Of a stretch of DNA of 55,214 nucleotides, positions 8,721-17,897 are shown piece after piece. Under the pieces are notes generated by a model that saw nothing but the letters and a program-made list of their open reading frames with translations, was not told the DNA's origin and made no database searches. The first letter of the stretch is position 1. Every line of letters begins with the position of its first letter. The DNA is from an uncultured Azospirillum sp. (GTDB lineage: Bacteria; Pseudomonadota; Alphaproteobacteria; RF32; CAG-239), in assembly GCA_900542055.1 (NCBI GenBank), contig UQMA01000007.1:1-55214 (forward strand). The letters are read 5' to 3'. Made by a program: the position numbers and the translations under genes.

Positions 8721-10610
8721 TCAGGAGTTCCAAGGCCGATAGCCGATACTCTGCCGAATTGTTGTTATTTTGTTTTTTATCACCACCGCACCAATATCTT
8801 GCTCAAAATTAATTTCAGGAAGCGGCAGCGGATTTAATTTTTCATCTTTCGGCGCATTTGTTGAAGCATATTTTGCAAGCCAATTTTGTTTCATCCAACT
8901 ATTTCCATCTGAAAACGTCTGCAATTTTCCATACGAATTTTTTATTGCCAGCGTTTCACCATTGTCTGCGACAATCAAATTTGGAATTTTTACCGTAAGC
9001 AAACTAAAACTTCCTATAAAAATAAAAATCCATCCTAAATGACGCCATTTCATTTGCCACAAACAGAGCCATAAACCGCCAAACAATATCAACAGTAATC
9101 CCCACATTGGGAAAGAATAAATTTCAACTGCAGCGGAAGGCAATGAAGATACCCATGCCGTTAAAGCATTAACCCAACCAATTCCAAGTCCTGAAATTTT
9201 AAATGCCAAACCGGATAACCCTAAAGGAAGCGTCAACAAAGCTAGCAAAACAGCTGGCATTATAATAATCCCGATAATCGGTCCGGCAATTAAATTAGTT
9301 ATGCTGGTATAAAGAGCTATGCGGTTAAAATGATAAATGGCAAACGGAAGTGTTGCCAGACTTGCAACCAAATCAGCTATGATTATTCCAACCAAATAAG
9401 CAAATATTCCGCGACAAAGTTTCAAAGCAAAAGAACTGTTGTTGCCTGCCAAAAATCTTTCAACTTTTTTACCGCATTTCTCATAAAAAGCCACCAAGGC
9501 CGTAACTGCCGCAAATGAAAGCTGAAAACTTATACTAACTAAAACCTGCGGCGAAATAACCAAAATTATCCACGCAGATAAAGCCAGCACTCGCATTGAA
9601 ATTGCCTGACGTTCAAACAAAACTGCCAGCAATACTATAAAAGTCATAACAAATGCACGTTGCGTTGGAACAGCAGCACCAGAAACAACCAAATAAACAA
9701 AACTGATAAACATAGCTAAAACAGCTGCCGCTTTTTTAGAATTATAGCGCAAAGCCAAAGCTGGAATAAATGCCATAAACAAACGCACAAAAAAGAACAT
9801 CAAACCGGCAATCATAGTCATATGCAATCCTGAAATGGAAAGAAAATGCGCCAATCCTGAATCTCGATAATTTTCTATTTGTTCCGTTGTCATAAAATTT
9901 CGATCACCGGTAACTATTGCCGCTGCAATTGCAGCTTGATCTGCCGGTAATTGTTTGAAAATCAAAGATACTGTTTTGCGCCGCCATGAATTAATTTTTC
10001 TTTTCCAAAAGCCTAGCTGATTTTGACATTCTATTTCAAACACCCCGCTTAACGTATAGCCACTGCCGTTAATTCCGTCAAAAAACAACTTTCTGTCAGG
10101 TTGATATCCGTTAGGCAAATTTGCCGTCATCGGTTTTGATATTTCGGCAACCAATTCTACACATTGTCCTTCTTCAATAATTTGATTTTTTCGAAGAACA
10201 GTTATTCTGTATTGGCCTTTTATTTTATCACCTCTGAGATTTTCCATATTTCCCAAAACAATGCGCGGACGACCGCGATAATTTGTGTCAGATGCAACGA
10301 TCTGTCCTCGTATATACTGTTTTCCTTCCATAGGATGCGGCAAATCTTTTTCCAAAGATAGAGTGCGCAATTGAATATCGGCAAATCCCGCCACAACTAT
10401 CGCTGACAAAAAAATAAAATGTAAAACTGACGGATAAAAACGAAAAACATATGCCGTCAGCAACAAAAATTCTATTAAACCAAGTGTTAACCATTTTGAA
10501 GGCTCATAAGGTAACGAAAAATAAATTCCTATCCCCAAGCCAAACAGCACCGGTGTCCACAAAAAACAGCGGTTATGTTCAGATTTTAATATTTCAAATA
10601 CTTTATACAC
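8721..10610 (-). CDS. comEC: ComEC/Rec2 family DNA-uptake membrane protein
   Basis: An inner-membrane channel protein of the competence family. An N-terminal DUF4131-like region (OB-like part near QYIRGQIVASDTN) is followed by the Competence domain with the hallmark FLSISGLHMTMIAG and many transmembrane helices. A short C-terminal soluble tail is present without the metallo-beta-lactamase domain found in some family members. I place the start at a GTG (10610) with AAGG upstream: an ATG at 10682 lies inside the terminator of the preceding gene. No other competence genes are nearby. Confidence 0.88.
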   Translation of the reverse strand: MYKVFEILKSEHNRCFLWTPVLFGLGIGIYFSLPYEPSKWLTLGLIEFLLLTAYVFRFYPSVLHFIFLSAIVVAGFADIQLRTLSLEKDLPHPMEGKQYIRGQIVASDTNYRGRPRIVLGNMENLRGDKIKGQYRITVLRKNQIIEEGQCVELVAEISKPMTANLPNGYQPDRKLFFDGINGSGYTLSGVFEIECQNQLGFWKRKINSWRRKTVSLIFKQLPADQAAIAAAIVTGDRNFMTTEQIENYRDSGLAHFLSISGLHMTMIAGLMFFFVRLFMAFIPALALRYNSKKAAAVLAMFISFVYLVVSGAAVPTQRAFVMTFIVLLAVLFERQAISMRVLALSAWIILVISPQVLVSISFQLSFAAVTALVAFYEKCGKKVERFLAGNNSSFALKLCRGIFAYLVGIIIADLVASLATLPFAIYHFNRIALYTSITNLIAGPIIGIIIMPAVLLALLTLPLGLSGLAFKISGLGIGWVNALTAWVSSLPSAAVEIYSFPMWGLLLILFGGLWLCLWQMKWRHLGWIFIFIGSFSLLTVKIPNLIVADNGETLAIKNSYGKLQTFSDGNSWMKQNWLAKYASTNAPKDEKLNPLPLPEINFEQDIGAVVIKNKITTIRQSIGYRPWNS

Positions 10611-10652
10611 GGATTTTATTCGCCTTACATTAATAATGGTTATATCACAAAT

Positions 10653-10688
10653 GAAAAAAGTGCCAAACATTTTGTCAGGCACTTTTCA
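10653..10688 (-). terminator. Terminator between the 95-residue gene and comEC
   Basis: AAAAGTGCC / GGCACTTTT stem followed on the minus strand by a T-run. It argues that comEC starts below 10650 and has its own promoter. Confidence 0.8.
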
Positions 10689-10697
10689 ATCAAAAAA

Positions 10698-10985
10698 TCA
10701 GAACATTCTCTCAATTTGACCGGCAACTTCTTCCAAATCGAAAATTTCGACCAAAATAACATTGATTGCCGTCGGAGGCAAATAGCCCAAAAATTCATTG
10801 CAGGTCACAATTGTGGGAGCGCAATGACATCCTTTTGTTTCGAGAGAATTTAAAACATAAATTCCTTCAGGCTCATAAACAGATTGATAATCAGCTACGG
10901 CCGTGCAAACCTTAAAACGCTCAGATCCCATAAACAATCTGGGATGAAAAGCTTGTAAAGCCTGCATTACTTTTTTTACGTTCAT
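10698..10985 (-). CDS. Conserved-looking small protein of unknown function
   Basis: A 95-residue cytoplasmic protein from the ATG at 10985 (an upstream TTG at 11009 is possible). It contains a CHC motif (KGCHCAPTIVTCNEFLGYLPP) with a third Cys nearby and alternating hydrophobic strands, suggesting a small alpha/beta fold, perhaps thiol- or metal-binding. No signal peptide. It is followed by its own terminator. I do not recognise the family. Confidence 0.7.
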   Translation of the reverse strand: MNVKKVMQALQAFHPRLFMGSERFKVCTAVADYQSVYEPEGIYVLNSLETKGCHCAPTIVTCNEFLGYLPPTAINVILVEIFDLEEVAGQIERMF

Positions 10986-11066
10986 AAGCGGTAATAATAA
11001 ATTAGACAATAATGTGATATTTATTTTAGGTTAACTTTTTTTGTCTAAAAGTCAATTTATTTTTTA

Positions 11067-11095
11067 TTGAAACTTTGTAACTTGCATTTTATATT
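11067..11095 (+). promoter_or_regulatory. Promoter of the ElbB-like gene
   Basis: TTGAAA (11067-11072), 17-bp spacer, TATATT (11090-11095), about 20 bp before the start codon and just ahead of an AGAGGAG ribosome site. Confidence 0.55.
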
Positions 11096-11114
11096 ATTTC
11101 AGAGGAGATAAAAA

Positions 11115-11774
11115 ATGAAAGTAGCTGTTATTCTGTCAGGATGCGGTGTTTTTGACGGCAGTGAAATTCACGAAGCCGTATGCACTTTGCTGAACCTTGA
11201 CAAACAAGATATTAATTATCAATGTTTTGCACCCAACTATCCGCAAAGCAAAGTTATGAACCACTTTACTCATCAGATTGAACAAAATGCCGAACGCAAT
11301 ATTCTGGTTGAAGCCTCACGCATTGCCCGAGGCAATATTAAAGATTTGCGCGATTTTAATACAATTGATTTTGATGCGGTAATTTTCCCCGGAGGCAGTG
11401 GAGCCGTTACAAATCTGTGTAATTTTTCAGATTCCGGAACAAAATGCAAAGTTCTGCCCGAAATAGCACAAATAATCACTGATTGCTATGAAAGCCGTAT
11501 GCCCATAGGTGCCATTTGTATTGCTCCGGCATTAATTGCCTGTGTTTTAGGACACCATGGCATTACAGTAACAATCGGGAATAATGAAAATATTGCAAAA
11601 ACAATCGAACAGACCGGCGCAAAGCACCAGATATGTTCTGCAGACGAAGTGGTCGTCGATCACAAAAATCTGGTTGTCAGCACTCCTGCCTATATGTTGG
11701 CAAAATCAATCAAAGAAATAGACAAAGGCATAGGACAATTAGTTGCTGAATTGGTCACACTAGGAAGCGAGTAA
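11115..11774 (+). CDS. elbB: ElbB/DJ-1-superfamily protein (glyoxalase-like)
   Basis: A 219-residue class I glutamine-amidotransferase-like protein. The signatures are MKVAVILSGCGVFDGSEIHE at the start, FPGGSGAVTNL in the middle and the nucleophile-elbow motif IGAICIAPAL with Cys near 137. These match ElbB (isoprenoid biosynthesis protein with amidotransferase-like domain), reported as a glyoxalase in Escherichia coli. It has a strong AGAGGAG ribosome site. Its 3' end overlaps the convergent squalene-synthase-like gene by 15 bp; that neighbour is also isoprenoid-related, though convergent. Confidence 0.9.
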   Translation: MKVAVILSGCGVFDGSEIHEAVCTLLNLDKQDINYQCFAPNYPQSKVMNHFTHQIEQNAERNILVEASRIARGNIKDLRDFNTIDFDAVIFPGGSGAVTNLCNFSDSGTKCKVLPEIAQIITDCYESRMPIGAICIAPALIACVLGHHGITVTIGNNENIAKTIEQTGAKHQICSADEVVVDHKNLVVSTPAYMLAKSIKEIDKGIGQLVAELVTLGSE

Positions 11775-12608
11775 AACTTTAGCCAAAACCTGCAGTTTAC
11801 GAAACTTTCCTATTTCGGGCTTGGGAGAAATAATCTCCCATCCCCTTTTTTCCATAATATCAAAATATTTTTTATAAATATCCAATATTAATAACAAAGG
11901 TTTTCCGGTAGATTTATCTAGCTTTCCAATCAGTTTATAAGCTTTTTGATAATTCTCTGCGGCAATTTTTCCCAATTCCTGACGAGCCATCGCTAAATTT
12001 TTATCCACCAAAACTGTCTTGGGATCAGTCGAAACAATATGAGCTTTTTCTAATAGCTCTTGAGGAATATAAAGGCGGTTATTGTTGGCATCTTCTTTAA
12101 TATTGCGTAATATGTTCGTCATTTGCAGAGCTGTTCCCATCGAGGTAGACAAAGCATTTATCATATTTTCATCTTTGCAGCCGAATACCCGTAATGACAA
12201 ACTTCCGGTCATTCCTCCTACACCGCGGCAATAACCTGTCAGCTGTTTTATTGTCGGAGCCTGCAAAGGGCTATGTACGTTTTCGGAAATACTGTCAAGC
12301 ATTTGAATAAATTCGCTTTTCGGTAATTTAAAACGCAAACAGTTTTTATATATTCTACGCCCTATTTCCGTAGCCGGAACTTTTTTTTCAAAAATATTAT
12401 CCAATTCACGGTGCCAGCCGTCCATAATTTCTTTTTTTTCATTATCCGAAAGCGGGCTTTCTACCACTTCTTCAAGATGTTTAGCCCAAGCAAACAAAGT
12501 ATAAAGAGCCTCGCGTTTGGCTTTTGGCAGCAACCCTATTCCCAAAAACAAGGTGGTGCCTGTTTTATTTCTAAATGTTTTATGAATATTGTTCATTATG
12601 TATCCCAT
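11760..12608 (-). CDS. Squalene/phytoene synthase family protein with altered Asp-rich motifs
   Basis: A 282-residue trans-isoprenyl diphosphate synthase of the HpnC/HpnD/CrtB fold. The family signature YCRGVGGMTGSLSLRVFG (126-143) and NILRNIKEDANNNRLYIP (165-182) are clear. The two metal-binding motifs are degenerate: DDIxD is replaced by LEEVVE (45-50), and the second reads RNIKED where RDxxED is usual. It may be a divergent enzyme with Glu ligands or a non-catalytic relative. No other hopanoid or carotenoid gene is nearby. An ATG at 12596 is an alternative start. Confidence 0.8.
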   Translation of the reverse strand: MGYIMNNIHKTFRNKTGTTLFLGIGLLPKAKREALYTLFAWAKHLEEVVESPLSDNEKKEIMDGWHRELDNIFEKKVPATEIGRRIYKNCLRFKLPKSEFIQMLDSISENVHSPLQAPTIKQLTGYCRGVGGMTGSLSLRVFGCKDENMINALSTSMGTALQMTNILRNIKEDANNNRLYIPQELLEKAHIVSTDPKTVLVDKNLAMARQELGKIAAENYQKAYKLIGKLDKSTGKPLLLILDIYKKYFDIMEKRGWEIISPKPEIGKFRKLQVLAKVLLAS

Positions 12609-12641
12609 TAAAATATGGGATTAATTTATGTCAAAATTTGA

Positions 12642-14009
12642 CTAAAAGCAACAGCTTTTTTTCATAGCCTCAACCCAAGGAACAACATCTGCCAGAGCAC
12701 GTTTACAATATGCGCTTTTTCGCTCAATTCCTTTAATTTTACGGAATTTTCCGTTAGAGGTTATCTCTCCTCTGATATCTGGAAAAATACCGAAATTAAT
12801 ATTCATCGGCTGATATTGCTCTATATTAGTATCATCACTCAAATGCTTGAGTATCGCTCCGAAAGCCGTAGTTTCAGGCGGCAAAAGGGGCTGTTTGCCA
12901 TTTATTTCCTCTGCGGCGAAATAGCCGGCAAGCAAACCGACCGAAGCACTTTCTACATACCCTTCACATCCCGTTATCTGACCTGCAAAACTTATATTAG
13001 GTCTGCTTTTCAAATGTAAAAATTTATCCAGTAATATCGGACTTTTTATAAACGTGTTCTTATGGATACCGCCCAAACGAGCAAATTCCGCCTGCTCCAA
13101 CCCCGGAATTGTTCTAAAAATCTCCTGCTGAGCGCCATATTTCATTTTTGTTTGAAAACCAACCATATTACGCAGCGTATCAGCAAAATTATCTTGCCGA
13201 AGCTGAACAACGGCAAAAGCATGCTGCCCAGTATGAGGATTGGTCAGTCCCACAGGTTTCATCGGACCGAAAAGCAGCGTATCGCGGCCTCTTTCTGCCA
13301 TAACTTCCACCGGCAGACAGCCGTCAAAATAATTTGGCTTTTCAAAATCGTGAAATTCGACTTTTTCAGCATTCAAAAGTCTTTCAACAAAAGTATAATA
13401 TTGTTCTTCGCTAAGCGGACAATTGATATAATCGCGGCTGTCGCCTTTATCATAGCGTGATTGATACCAAGCCACATCCATATTGATACTGTCTTTATAA
13501 ACAACCGGCGCAATAGCATCATAAAAAGACAAAGCCTGATGTCCGATTTCCTTCATAATCGACGCAGCCAATTTATCACTGGTTAAAGGTCCTGTTGCCA
13601 CAATAACGCGTCCGTAGTTTTCATCAGGAAGTTCTTCTATTTCTTCACGGCTGAATTCAATATTTGGATGATTTTTGAGTTTTTCGGTAATATAGGTTGC
13701 AAAAGCTTCACGATCGACAGCCAAAGCTCCACCGGCCGGAACTTTGCAAATATCCGCGGCTTCCATAATCAATGAACCTGCCAAGCGCATTTCTTGATGC
13801 ATAAGACCGACGGCGTTATGTTCGGCATCATCCGAACGCAGTGAGTTTGAACAAACCAACTCTGCGCAATTTGCATTTTTGTGCGCAGCTGAATATTTTT
13901 CAGGTTTCATTTCATGAACAATCGTTTTAACACCGCGAATAGCCAATTGCCATGCAGCCTCACTGCCTGCAAGACCCGCTCCAATAACATGTACTTTTGT
14001 TTTTTCCAT
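12642..14009 (-). CDS. trmFO: tRNA m5U54 methyltransferase TrmFO (folate/FAD-dependent)
   Basis: A 455-residue FAD enzyme that methylates U54 in the tRNA T-loop using methylene-THF. The N-terminal dinucleotide fold VHVIGAGLAGSEAA, the MKPEKYSAAHKN and CAELVCSNSLRSDDAE segments, and GQITGCEGYVESASVGLLAG near 345-364 are all TrmFO hallmarks. Full length. The upstream 123 bp (14010-14132) separate it from a divergent secreted-protein gene. It uses folate as do Fmt and other one-carbon enzymes, but is not linked to them here. Confidence 0.96.
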   Translation of the reverse strand: MEKTKVHVIGAGLAGSEAAWQLAIRGVKTIVHEMKPEKYSAAHKNANCAELVCSNSLRSDDAEHNAVGLMHQEMRLAGSLIMEAADICKVPAGGALAVDREAFATYITEKLKNHPNIEFSREEIEELPDENYGRVIVATGPLTSDKLAASIMKEIGHQALSFYDAIAPVVYKDSINMDVAWYQSRYDKGDSRDYINCPLSEEQYYTFVERLLNAEKVEFHDFEKPNYFDGCLPVEVMAERGRDTLLFGPMKPVGLTNPHTGQHAFAVVQLRQDNFADTLRNMVGFQTKMKYGAQQEIFRTIPGLEQAEFARLGGIHKNTFIKSPILLDKFLHLKSRPNISFAGQITGCEGYVESASVGLLAGYFAAEEINGKQPLLPPETTAFGAILKHLSDDTNIEQYQPMNINFGIFPDIRGEITSNGKFRKIKGIERKSAYCKRALADVVPWVEAMKKSCCF

Positions 14010-14132
14010 ATTTTTCCTGCCTGTTTTTATATACCATATCTATAAACGGTATGTTGTCGAATGTAAATATTATTTGCTATTTTACAAAAAAAAATATATC
14101 ATACGTAAAAATTAAATGATATATGCGGAAAA

Positions 14133-15218
14133 ATGAAAAAGCTTTTATTATACTTCACTGTTATTTCATCTTTTTTTATCGGATCGGCTTATGCTTCCGG
14201 CGATATTGACAATATGCTTTTCGGGCCGGCGAAAAAAATCACAGCCTCACCGAAAAACAATCCGCTTATTCCGCATATAAGCTCTGAAAGAAAAGACAAT
14301 GCCCAAGCAGCCACACAACAAAAAGCTGCCCCGAAAAACGAAACCAGAGCTATACAAGAAGAAGCTTCCTTACCCAAAGTCGGAGTAACTCCTAAAAAGA
14401 GCAAAAAGGATGAAAAATCCCTAACTCAGGAAATTAAAGAAGTAGGAGAAGAAATAGAAAACAAAAAAGATTCCGTATTAAAAGACACTTGGGTTGAAAA
14501 ACTCGGAGAAAAAATCAATCAATCTGCTTCTTCCGACGATTCAAATGCAAAATCCAAAGATGACGGCAGCAACAGTCTGGAAAATTTAACACGCAGCAGC
14601 GGACAAAATGGCCGCTCCAATGCTTCAGTGTTTGATATTTCCGGCGTTATGCTGCGTATGACGCTAAATCAGGCAGAATCTGCTATATTGAAACGCGGAT
14701 ACAAAATGGTATCACGCAAATACGAAATTCCAAACTTCATCAGATGGCGTTATGAAGAACAGTGCCGAAATTCAGGCGTTATCGGCTACGAACGTTTGAA
14801 TAATTGCGTAGTTAAGGCTGCAAAAGACACGAATCATCAATATGTTGAAAGTTCAAAATTTGTAAAATATGACAGTCAGGAAGAAATTAATATCTGGCTG
14901 ACAAGCAATTTTACAAACAATAAGGTTTATAAAATAACCTACACAACCGGTATTACAAACATCAACCGCGGAAGCGGACAAAAAATTCAGTATCTGCGCA
15001 ATATCAAAACTTTTGAATTTTGGCGGAGAATAAACCAAAAATACGGAACGCCTGACAATAAAGCAGAAGTTTTATGGGGATTGGGCGGCAATAAACCTTA
15101 TATGAAAGCAGCCACAGGAAAATTGCTATTGGAAGATCCTATGCTGCGTGAACTTGATTATACTCGCATGTCACGCGAAGATGCTAAATTTATGAACACA
15201 GGATTGTATAATTTTTAA
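14133..15218 (+). CDS. Secreted protein of unknown function
   Basis: A 361-residue protein with a signal peptide (cleavage after SAYA, residue 22). A low-complexity, Lys/Ala/Glu-rich and probably disordered or coiled segment spans about 30-165. A more ordered C-terminal domain from VFDISGVMLRMTLNQ carries two Cys (about residues 211 and 223) that could form a disulfide. The second half has a BamE-like look (a GVMLRMTLNQAE turn followed by a strand-rich region), but this is not certain. It is followed by chpT after 1 bp, so the two are probably co-transcribed. Confidence 0.75.
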   Translation: MKKLLLYFTVISSFFIGSAYASGDIDNMLFGPAKKITASPKNNPLIPHISSERKDNAQAATQQKAAPKNETRAIQEEASLPKVGVTPKKSKKDEKSLTQEIKEVGEEIENKKDSVLKDTWVEKLGEKINQSASSDDSNAKSKDDGSNSLENLTRSSGQNGRSNASVFDISGVMLRMTLNQAESAILKRGYKMVSRKYEIPNFIRWRYEEQCRNSGVIGYERLNNCVVKAAKDTNHQYVESSKFVKYDSQEEINIWLTSNFTNNKVYKITYTTGITNINRGSGQKIQYLRNIKTFEFWRRINQKYGTPDNKAEVLWGLGGNKPYMKAATGKLLLEDPMLRELDYTRMSREDAKFMNTGLYNF

Positions 15219-15219
15219 T

Positions 15220-15816
15220 ATGAACAAACAAATCAATATTACAGAACTTGTATGCACCCGTATTAGTCATGATTTAATTGGAAATATCGGAGCTTTTGCC
15301 AATGCTGTTGAATTATTGGAAGATGGCGATGAAGATTTTATGCCTGAAATACAATCAATGCTAAAAAACAGTTCTTCTGTTCTCAATGCAAGAATGAAAT
15401 TTTTCCGCATGACCTTTGGGCTGACAAACGCCAATTTAGAACACCCTGAAATAGTGCAGAAAACTTGTATTGATTATATAAAAACTCTCAATCCAAACCA
15501 CCCTGTTGAATTAAAAATGAATCCCATTGCCAATCAAGCCGCATTAAATCGCGCTTTAATGCTTGCGGTAATGGTTGCTGCAGATGTTATTGTTAAAGGC
15601 GGAACGGTAACCATTCAGGCTGACAGCAAAAAAATTACAGCTTACGCTCAAAGCAATTTTCCGCTGTCACAAACCAAAATAGAAGGAATTAAAAGCGTGC
15701 TTAATGGAGAATTACCGGAAGGCCTGCCTCAATATGCGCCATTGTTCTGCCTGCGGGAAATGGGAGGAACCTTAGAGTTAAATACCGATAATGTTTTTGT
15801 TTTATCTATCGGATAA
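15220..15816 (+). CDS. chpT: Histidine phosphotransferase ChpT
   Basis: A 198-residue HPTr protein that relays phosphate from CckA to CtrA and CpdR. The phosphoacceptor helix is RISHDLIGNIGAFANAVELL with His17, equivalent to the RLCHDL motif of ChpT. A degenerate HATPase-like domain follows (residues about 90-198). It starts 1 bp after the secreted-protein stop with no separate ribosome site, suggesting coupling. The presence of CtrA at 29.2 kb supports a working phosphorelay. Confidence 0.88.
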   Translation: MNKQINITELVCTRISHDLIGNIGAFANAVELLEDGDEDFMPEIQSMLKNSSSVLNARMKFFRMTFGLTNANLEHPEIVQKTCIDYIKTLNPNHPVELKMNPIANQAALNRALMLAVMVAADVIVKGGTVTIQADSKKITAYAQSNFPLSQTKIEGIKSVLNGELPEGLPQYAPLFCLREMGGTLELNTDNVFVLSIG

Positions 15817-15888
15817 AAATTCAAATACAGACCATACAAAAAAACACTTGCCATATACATTTTTTTAGATTACAAAAGGTTTAATTTC

Positions 15889-15964
15889 GGTCCCATCGTC
15901 TAGTGGCCTAGGACATCGCCCTCTCACGGCGGTAACGCGAGTTCGAGTCTCGCTGGGATCACCA
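15889..15964 (+). tRNA. tRNA-Glu (anticodon CUC)
   Basis: A 76-nt tRNA with encoded CCA. The acceptor stem GGTCCCA pairs with TGGGATC, the anticodon loop is CTCTCAC, and the T-arm is GCGAGTTCGAGTCTCGC. Its 3' end appears to be the attachment point of the accessory island that follows. Confidence 0.95.
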
Positions 15965-15968
15965 ATAC
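15958..15968 (+). repeat. Putative att repeat 1 at the tRNA-Glu 3' end
   Basis: ATCACCAATAC covers the last bases of tRNA-Glu. The same 10-11 bp recur at 19518 and 21168, and the following 100 bp (CCGTTTTGCTTTATT, CCAAGCC, CGAATGTT, CGAACTC blocks) recur in degenerate form after 19528. Confidence 0.6.
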
Positions 15969-16003
15969 AAACGGCAGGTATAAAACCCTGCCGTTTTGCT
16001 TTA
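15969..16003 (+). terminator. tRNA-Glu terminator
   Basis: AAACGGCAGG / CCTGCCGTTTT stem-loop immediately after the tRNA CCA. Confidence 0.85.
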
Positions 16004-16152
16004 TTTTCCAAGCCTTTTGGCAGTTTCGAATGTTCGTTTTTCAAAAATAGCTGTTTTTGTAATTTTCACGAACTCAACATATCAACTATCCTTGTTTTTC
16101 AACAACTTATTATTTTTAGCAACTTATTACCTTTGGGAAATAGGTTGAAATC

Positions 16153-16311
16153 ATGTATATAAAAAAGGAAGTTGTTTTAAGGCTTCCTTATAATCATTAC
16201 TTGTTATTATATAGTCGCATTCTACCGCTTGCAAAATATGCTTCTAGTAATAACCGTATTAAATTTGATGAAGCTTTAGAATTTTATAGAGAATTAAGCA
16301 TTCTATTTTAG
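16153..16311 (+). CDS. Small orphan protein (52 residues)
   Basis: A short open frame in the island beginning MYIKKEVVLRLPYNHYLLLY and ending FYRELSILF. The amino-acid content looks coding, and it is followed by a terminator-like hairpin at 16341-16377. No convincing ribosome site precedes it, so it may be the end of a broken gene. Family not recognised. Confidence 0.35.
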   Translation: MYIKKEVVLRLPYNHYLLLYSRILPLAKYASSNNRIKFDEALEFYRELSILF

Positions 16312-16340
16312 AATTTATACTTATAGTTACCATGTTTATT

Positions 16341-16377
16341 AAACAACCTGTTTCCAATAAGGAATAGGTTGTTTTTA
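16341..16377 (+). terminator. Terminator-like hairpin
   Basis: AAACAACCT / AGGTTGTTTTT stem with a 16-nt loop, downstream of the 52-residue open frame. Confidence 0.6.
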
Positions 16378-16403
16378 ATTTACCAAAACCATTACCTTCA
16401 AAT

Positions 16404-16847
16404 ATGAAGCGTTGGTATGCTCAAGACAAAGATTTTGAAACAGAGTCCAAAACATTGGTGCTTGAAAAGCCATTAAATGCTTGTTCTCTCTTTTGTAATA
16501 TCTCTGTTGGTCTGAGTTTGCTAGAAAAAAACACCAATATCAGAATCGTTGTTGCGAATGAGAAAGATAAACGTCGAGGTAAAGCTCATAGAAGATTATA
16601 TCCAAATTGCAATACTATTATTGGTGGTATTGATGAGAAAGATATTTTTGACGAAGTTGTTAAGACTTACAAAGAAGCAGGGTGCGAATTTTTATTAGCA
16701 TCACCGCCGTGTCAAGAAAGTTCGCAACAAAATACTTCTAAAAACAAAGGTAAAACTCACCGCGCTGCTTTGTTTAAGGATAAGTTTTTCATGGTTTTGC
16801 TAAACCTTCATATTTTGAATATTGTCTCTATATCAATTTTTGTTTAA
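16404..16847 (+). pseudogene. N-terminal fragment of a C5-cytosine DNA methyltransferase
   Basis: Residues about 27-115 carry the start of a C5 methyltransferase: motif I-like CSLFCNISVGLSLLE, the ANEKDKRR acidic cofactor segment, a GGIDEKDI motif and motif IV SPPCQESSQQN with the catalytic Cys. The frame then leaves the family after about residue 122 and ends at 147, whereas active enzymes need motifs VI-X and at least 300 residues. It is a broken restriction-modification remnant. The convergent ankyrin gene overlaps its end by 15 bp. Confidence 0.75.
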
Positions 16848-17483
16848 TAACCTTATAATATTAGGATTAGCTTTGCTATCTAAAGCAAACATTAGTGCTG
16901 TTTTTCCATCTTTATTCTCATAATTAATATTAGCACCATTTTTTATAAGAGTTTCTATTACTTGAACATCTGATTTTCTTAAACAAGCATATATTAAAGC
17001 AGTCCATCCATCCTTATTTTCATAATTAATATTTGCACCATTTTTGATGAGAGCCTCTATCACTTGTGGTTTAGCATTATAACCACAAGCTCCCATTAGT
17101 ATTGTTTTTCCATCTTTATCCTCATAATTAACATTTGCACCATGCGTTATTAATTTTTCTATTATTTGAAGATTGTCATGTTGGCACGCAAATATAAGAG
17201 CTGTATCTTCTTCATTATTTTTTGAATTAACATCAGCTCCATTTTTTATTAATATTTTTACTATTAAAGAAGTGGAATTACATGATGCAACCATTAAAGG
17301 GGTGTCACCATCTTTACTTTTATAATTAACATCCGCTCCTTGTTTTATTAAAGCCTCTACTATTTGAGGGTTAGTTTGCTGACATGCTGTCATTAGAGAT
17401 GTATTTCTATCTATATTTTTGCGTGAGGGAGAACAAAAAAAATAAAATAAACCAATAAAAAATAAAATACTAATAGCTTCCAT
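16833..17483 (-). CDS. Membrane-anchored ankyrin-repeat protein
   Basis: A 216-residue protein with an N-terminal hydrophobic segment (residues 4-17) ending in a Cys (FYFFCSPS), either a lipobox or a signal anchor. About five ankyrin repeats of 33-35 residues follow, each with the (T/A)LxxAC and ALIKxGAxVNxxxKDG pattern. Ankyrin proteins bind partner proteins, and in host-associated bacteria are often effectors, but no partner is evident here. It lies in an island with a second, decayed ankyrin sequence at 17.9 kb. Confidence 0.88.
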   Translation of the reverse strand: MEAISILFFIGLFYFFCSPSRKNIDRNTSLMTACQQTNPQIVEALIKQGADVNYKSKDGDTPLMVASCNSTSLIVKILIKNGADVNSKNNEEDTALIFACQHDNLQIIEKLITHGANVNYEDKDGKTILMGACGYNAKPQVIEALIKNGANINYENKDGWTALIYACLRKSDVQVIETLIKNGANINYENKDGKTALMFALDSKANPNIIRLLNKN

Positions 17484-17606
17484 TTTGTTTTATCCCAACA
17501 CTAATAAATATCATTTTACAAAATATTATGTCTGCTTTAATTATGAGTCAAAAACTAATTATACCCCTATGTAATATTTTTGGATAATTTTTTTTATAAA
17601 AATATG

Positions 17607-17828
17607 TTAAAAGTTATCTGTTGCTATATGGCCATCTATGGTAGAGCTGGTATATATTGTATTATCAATATCATTTATAACAATTCCCCAAAAAGCAATT
17701 TTAAAAAGAGATATTGCAATTATTGTACATACGATTAATAATTGATTGTCTTTATCTATTAGAAATTTAATAACTTTTTGTACAATGATATTTTCTAATA
17801 CGTGATTACATTTTTTGTTGTTTATCAT
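17607..17828 (-). CDS. Small single-span membrane protein, unknown
   Basis: A 73-residue open frame with a hydrophobic helix at about 29-51 (LLIVCTIIAISLFKIAFWGI). An AAGGAAAGCTCC ribosome-like site precedes the ATG on the minus strand. No family recognised. It lies between the intact ankyrin gene and the ankyrin remnant and could be a piece of an anchored ankyrin gene. Confidence 0.5.
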   Translation of the reverse strand: MINNKKCNHVLENIIVQKVIKFLIDKDNQLLIVCTIIAISLFKIAFWGIVINDIDNTIYTSSTIDGHIATDNF

Positions 17829-17897
17829 AAGGAGCTTTCCTTTTATATATGAGTGTTGATCTTATTTAATTTGCTTAATAATTCCCCTATAGATATA

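Noticed and set aside
10611..10682. Longer comEC start
   Set aside because: The first codons lie in a terminator hairpin; a GTG further in is better placed.
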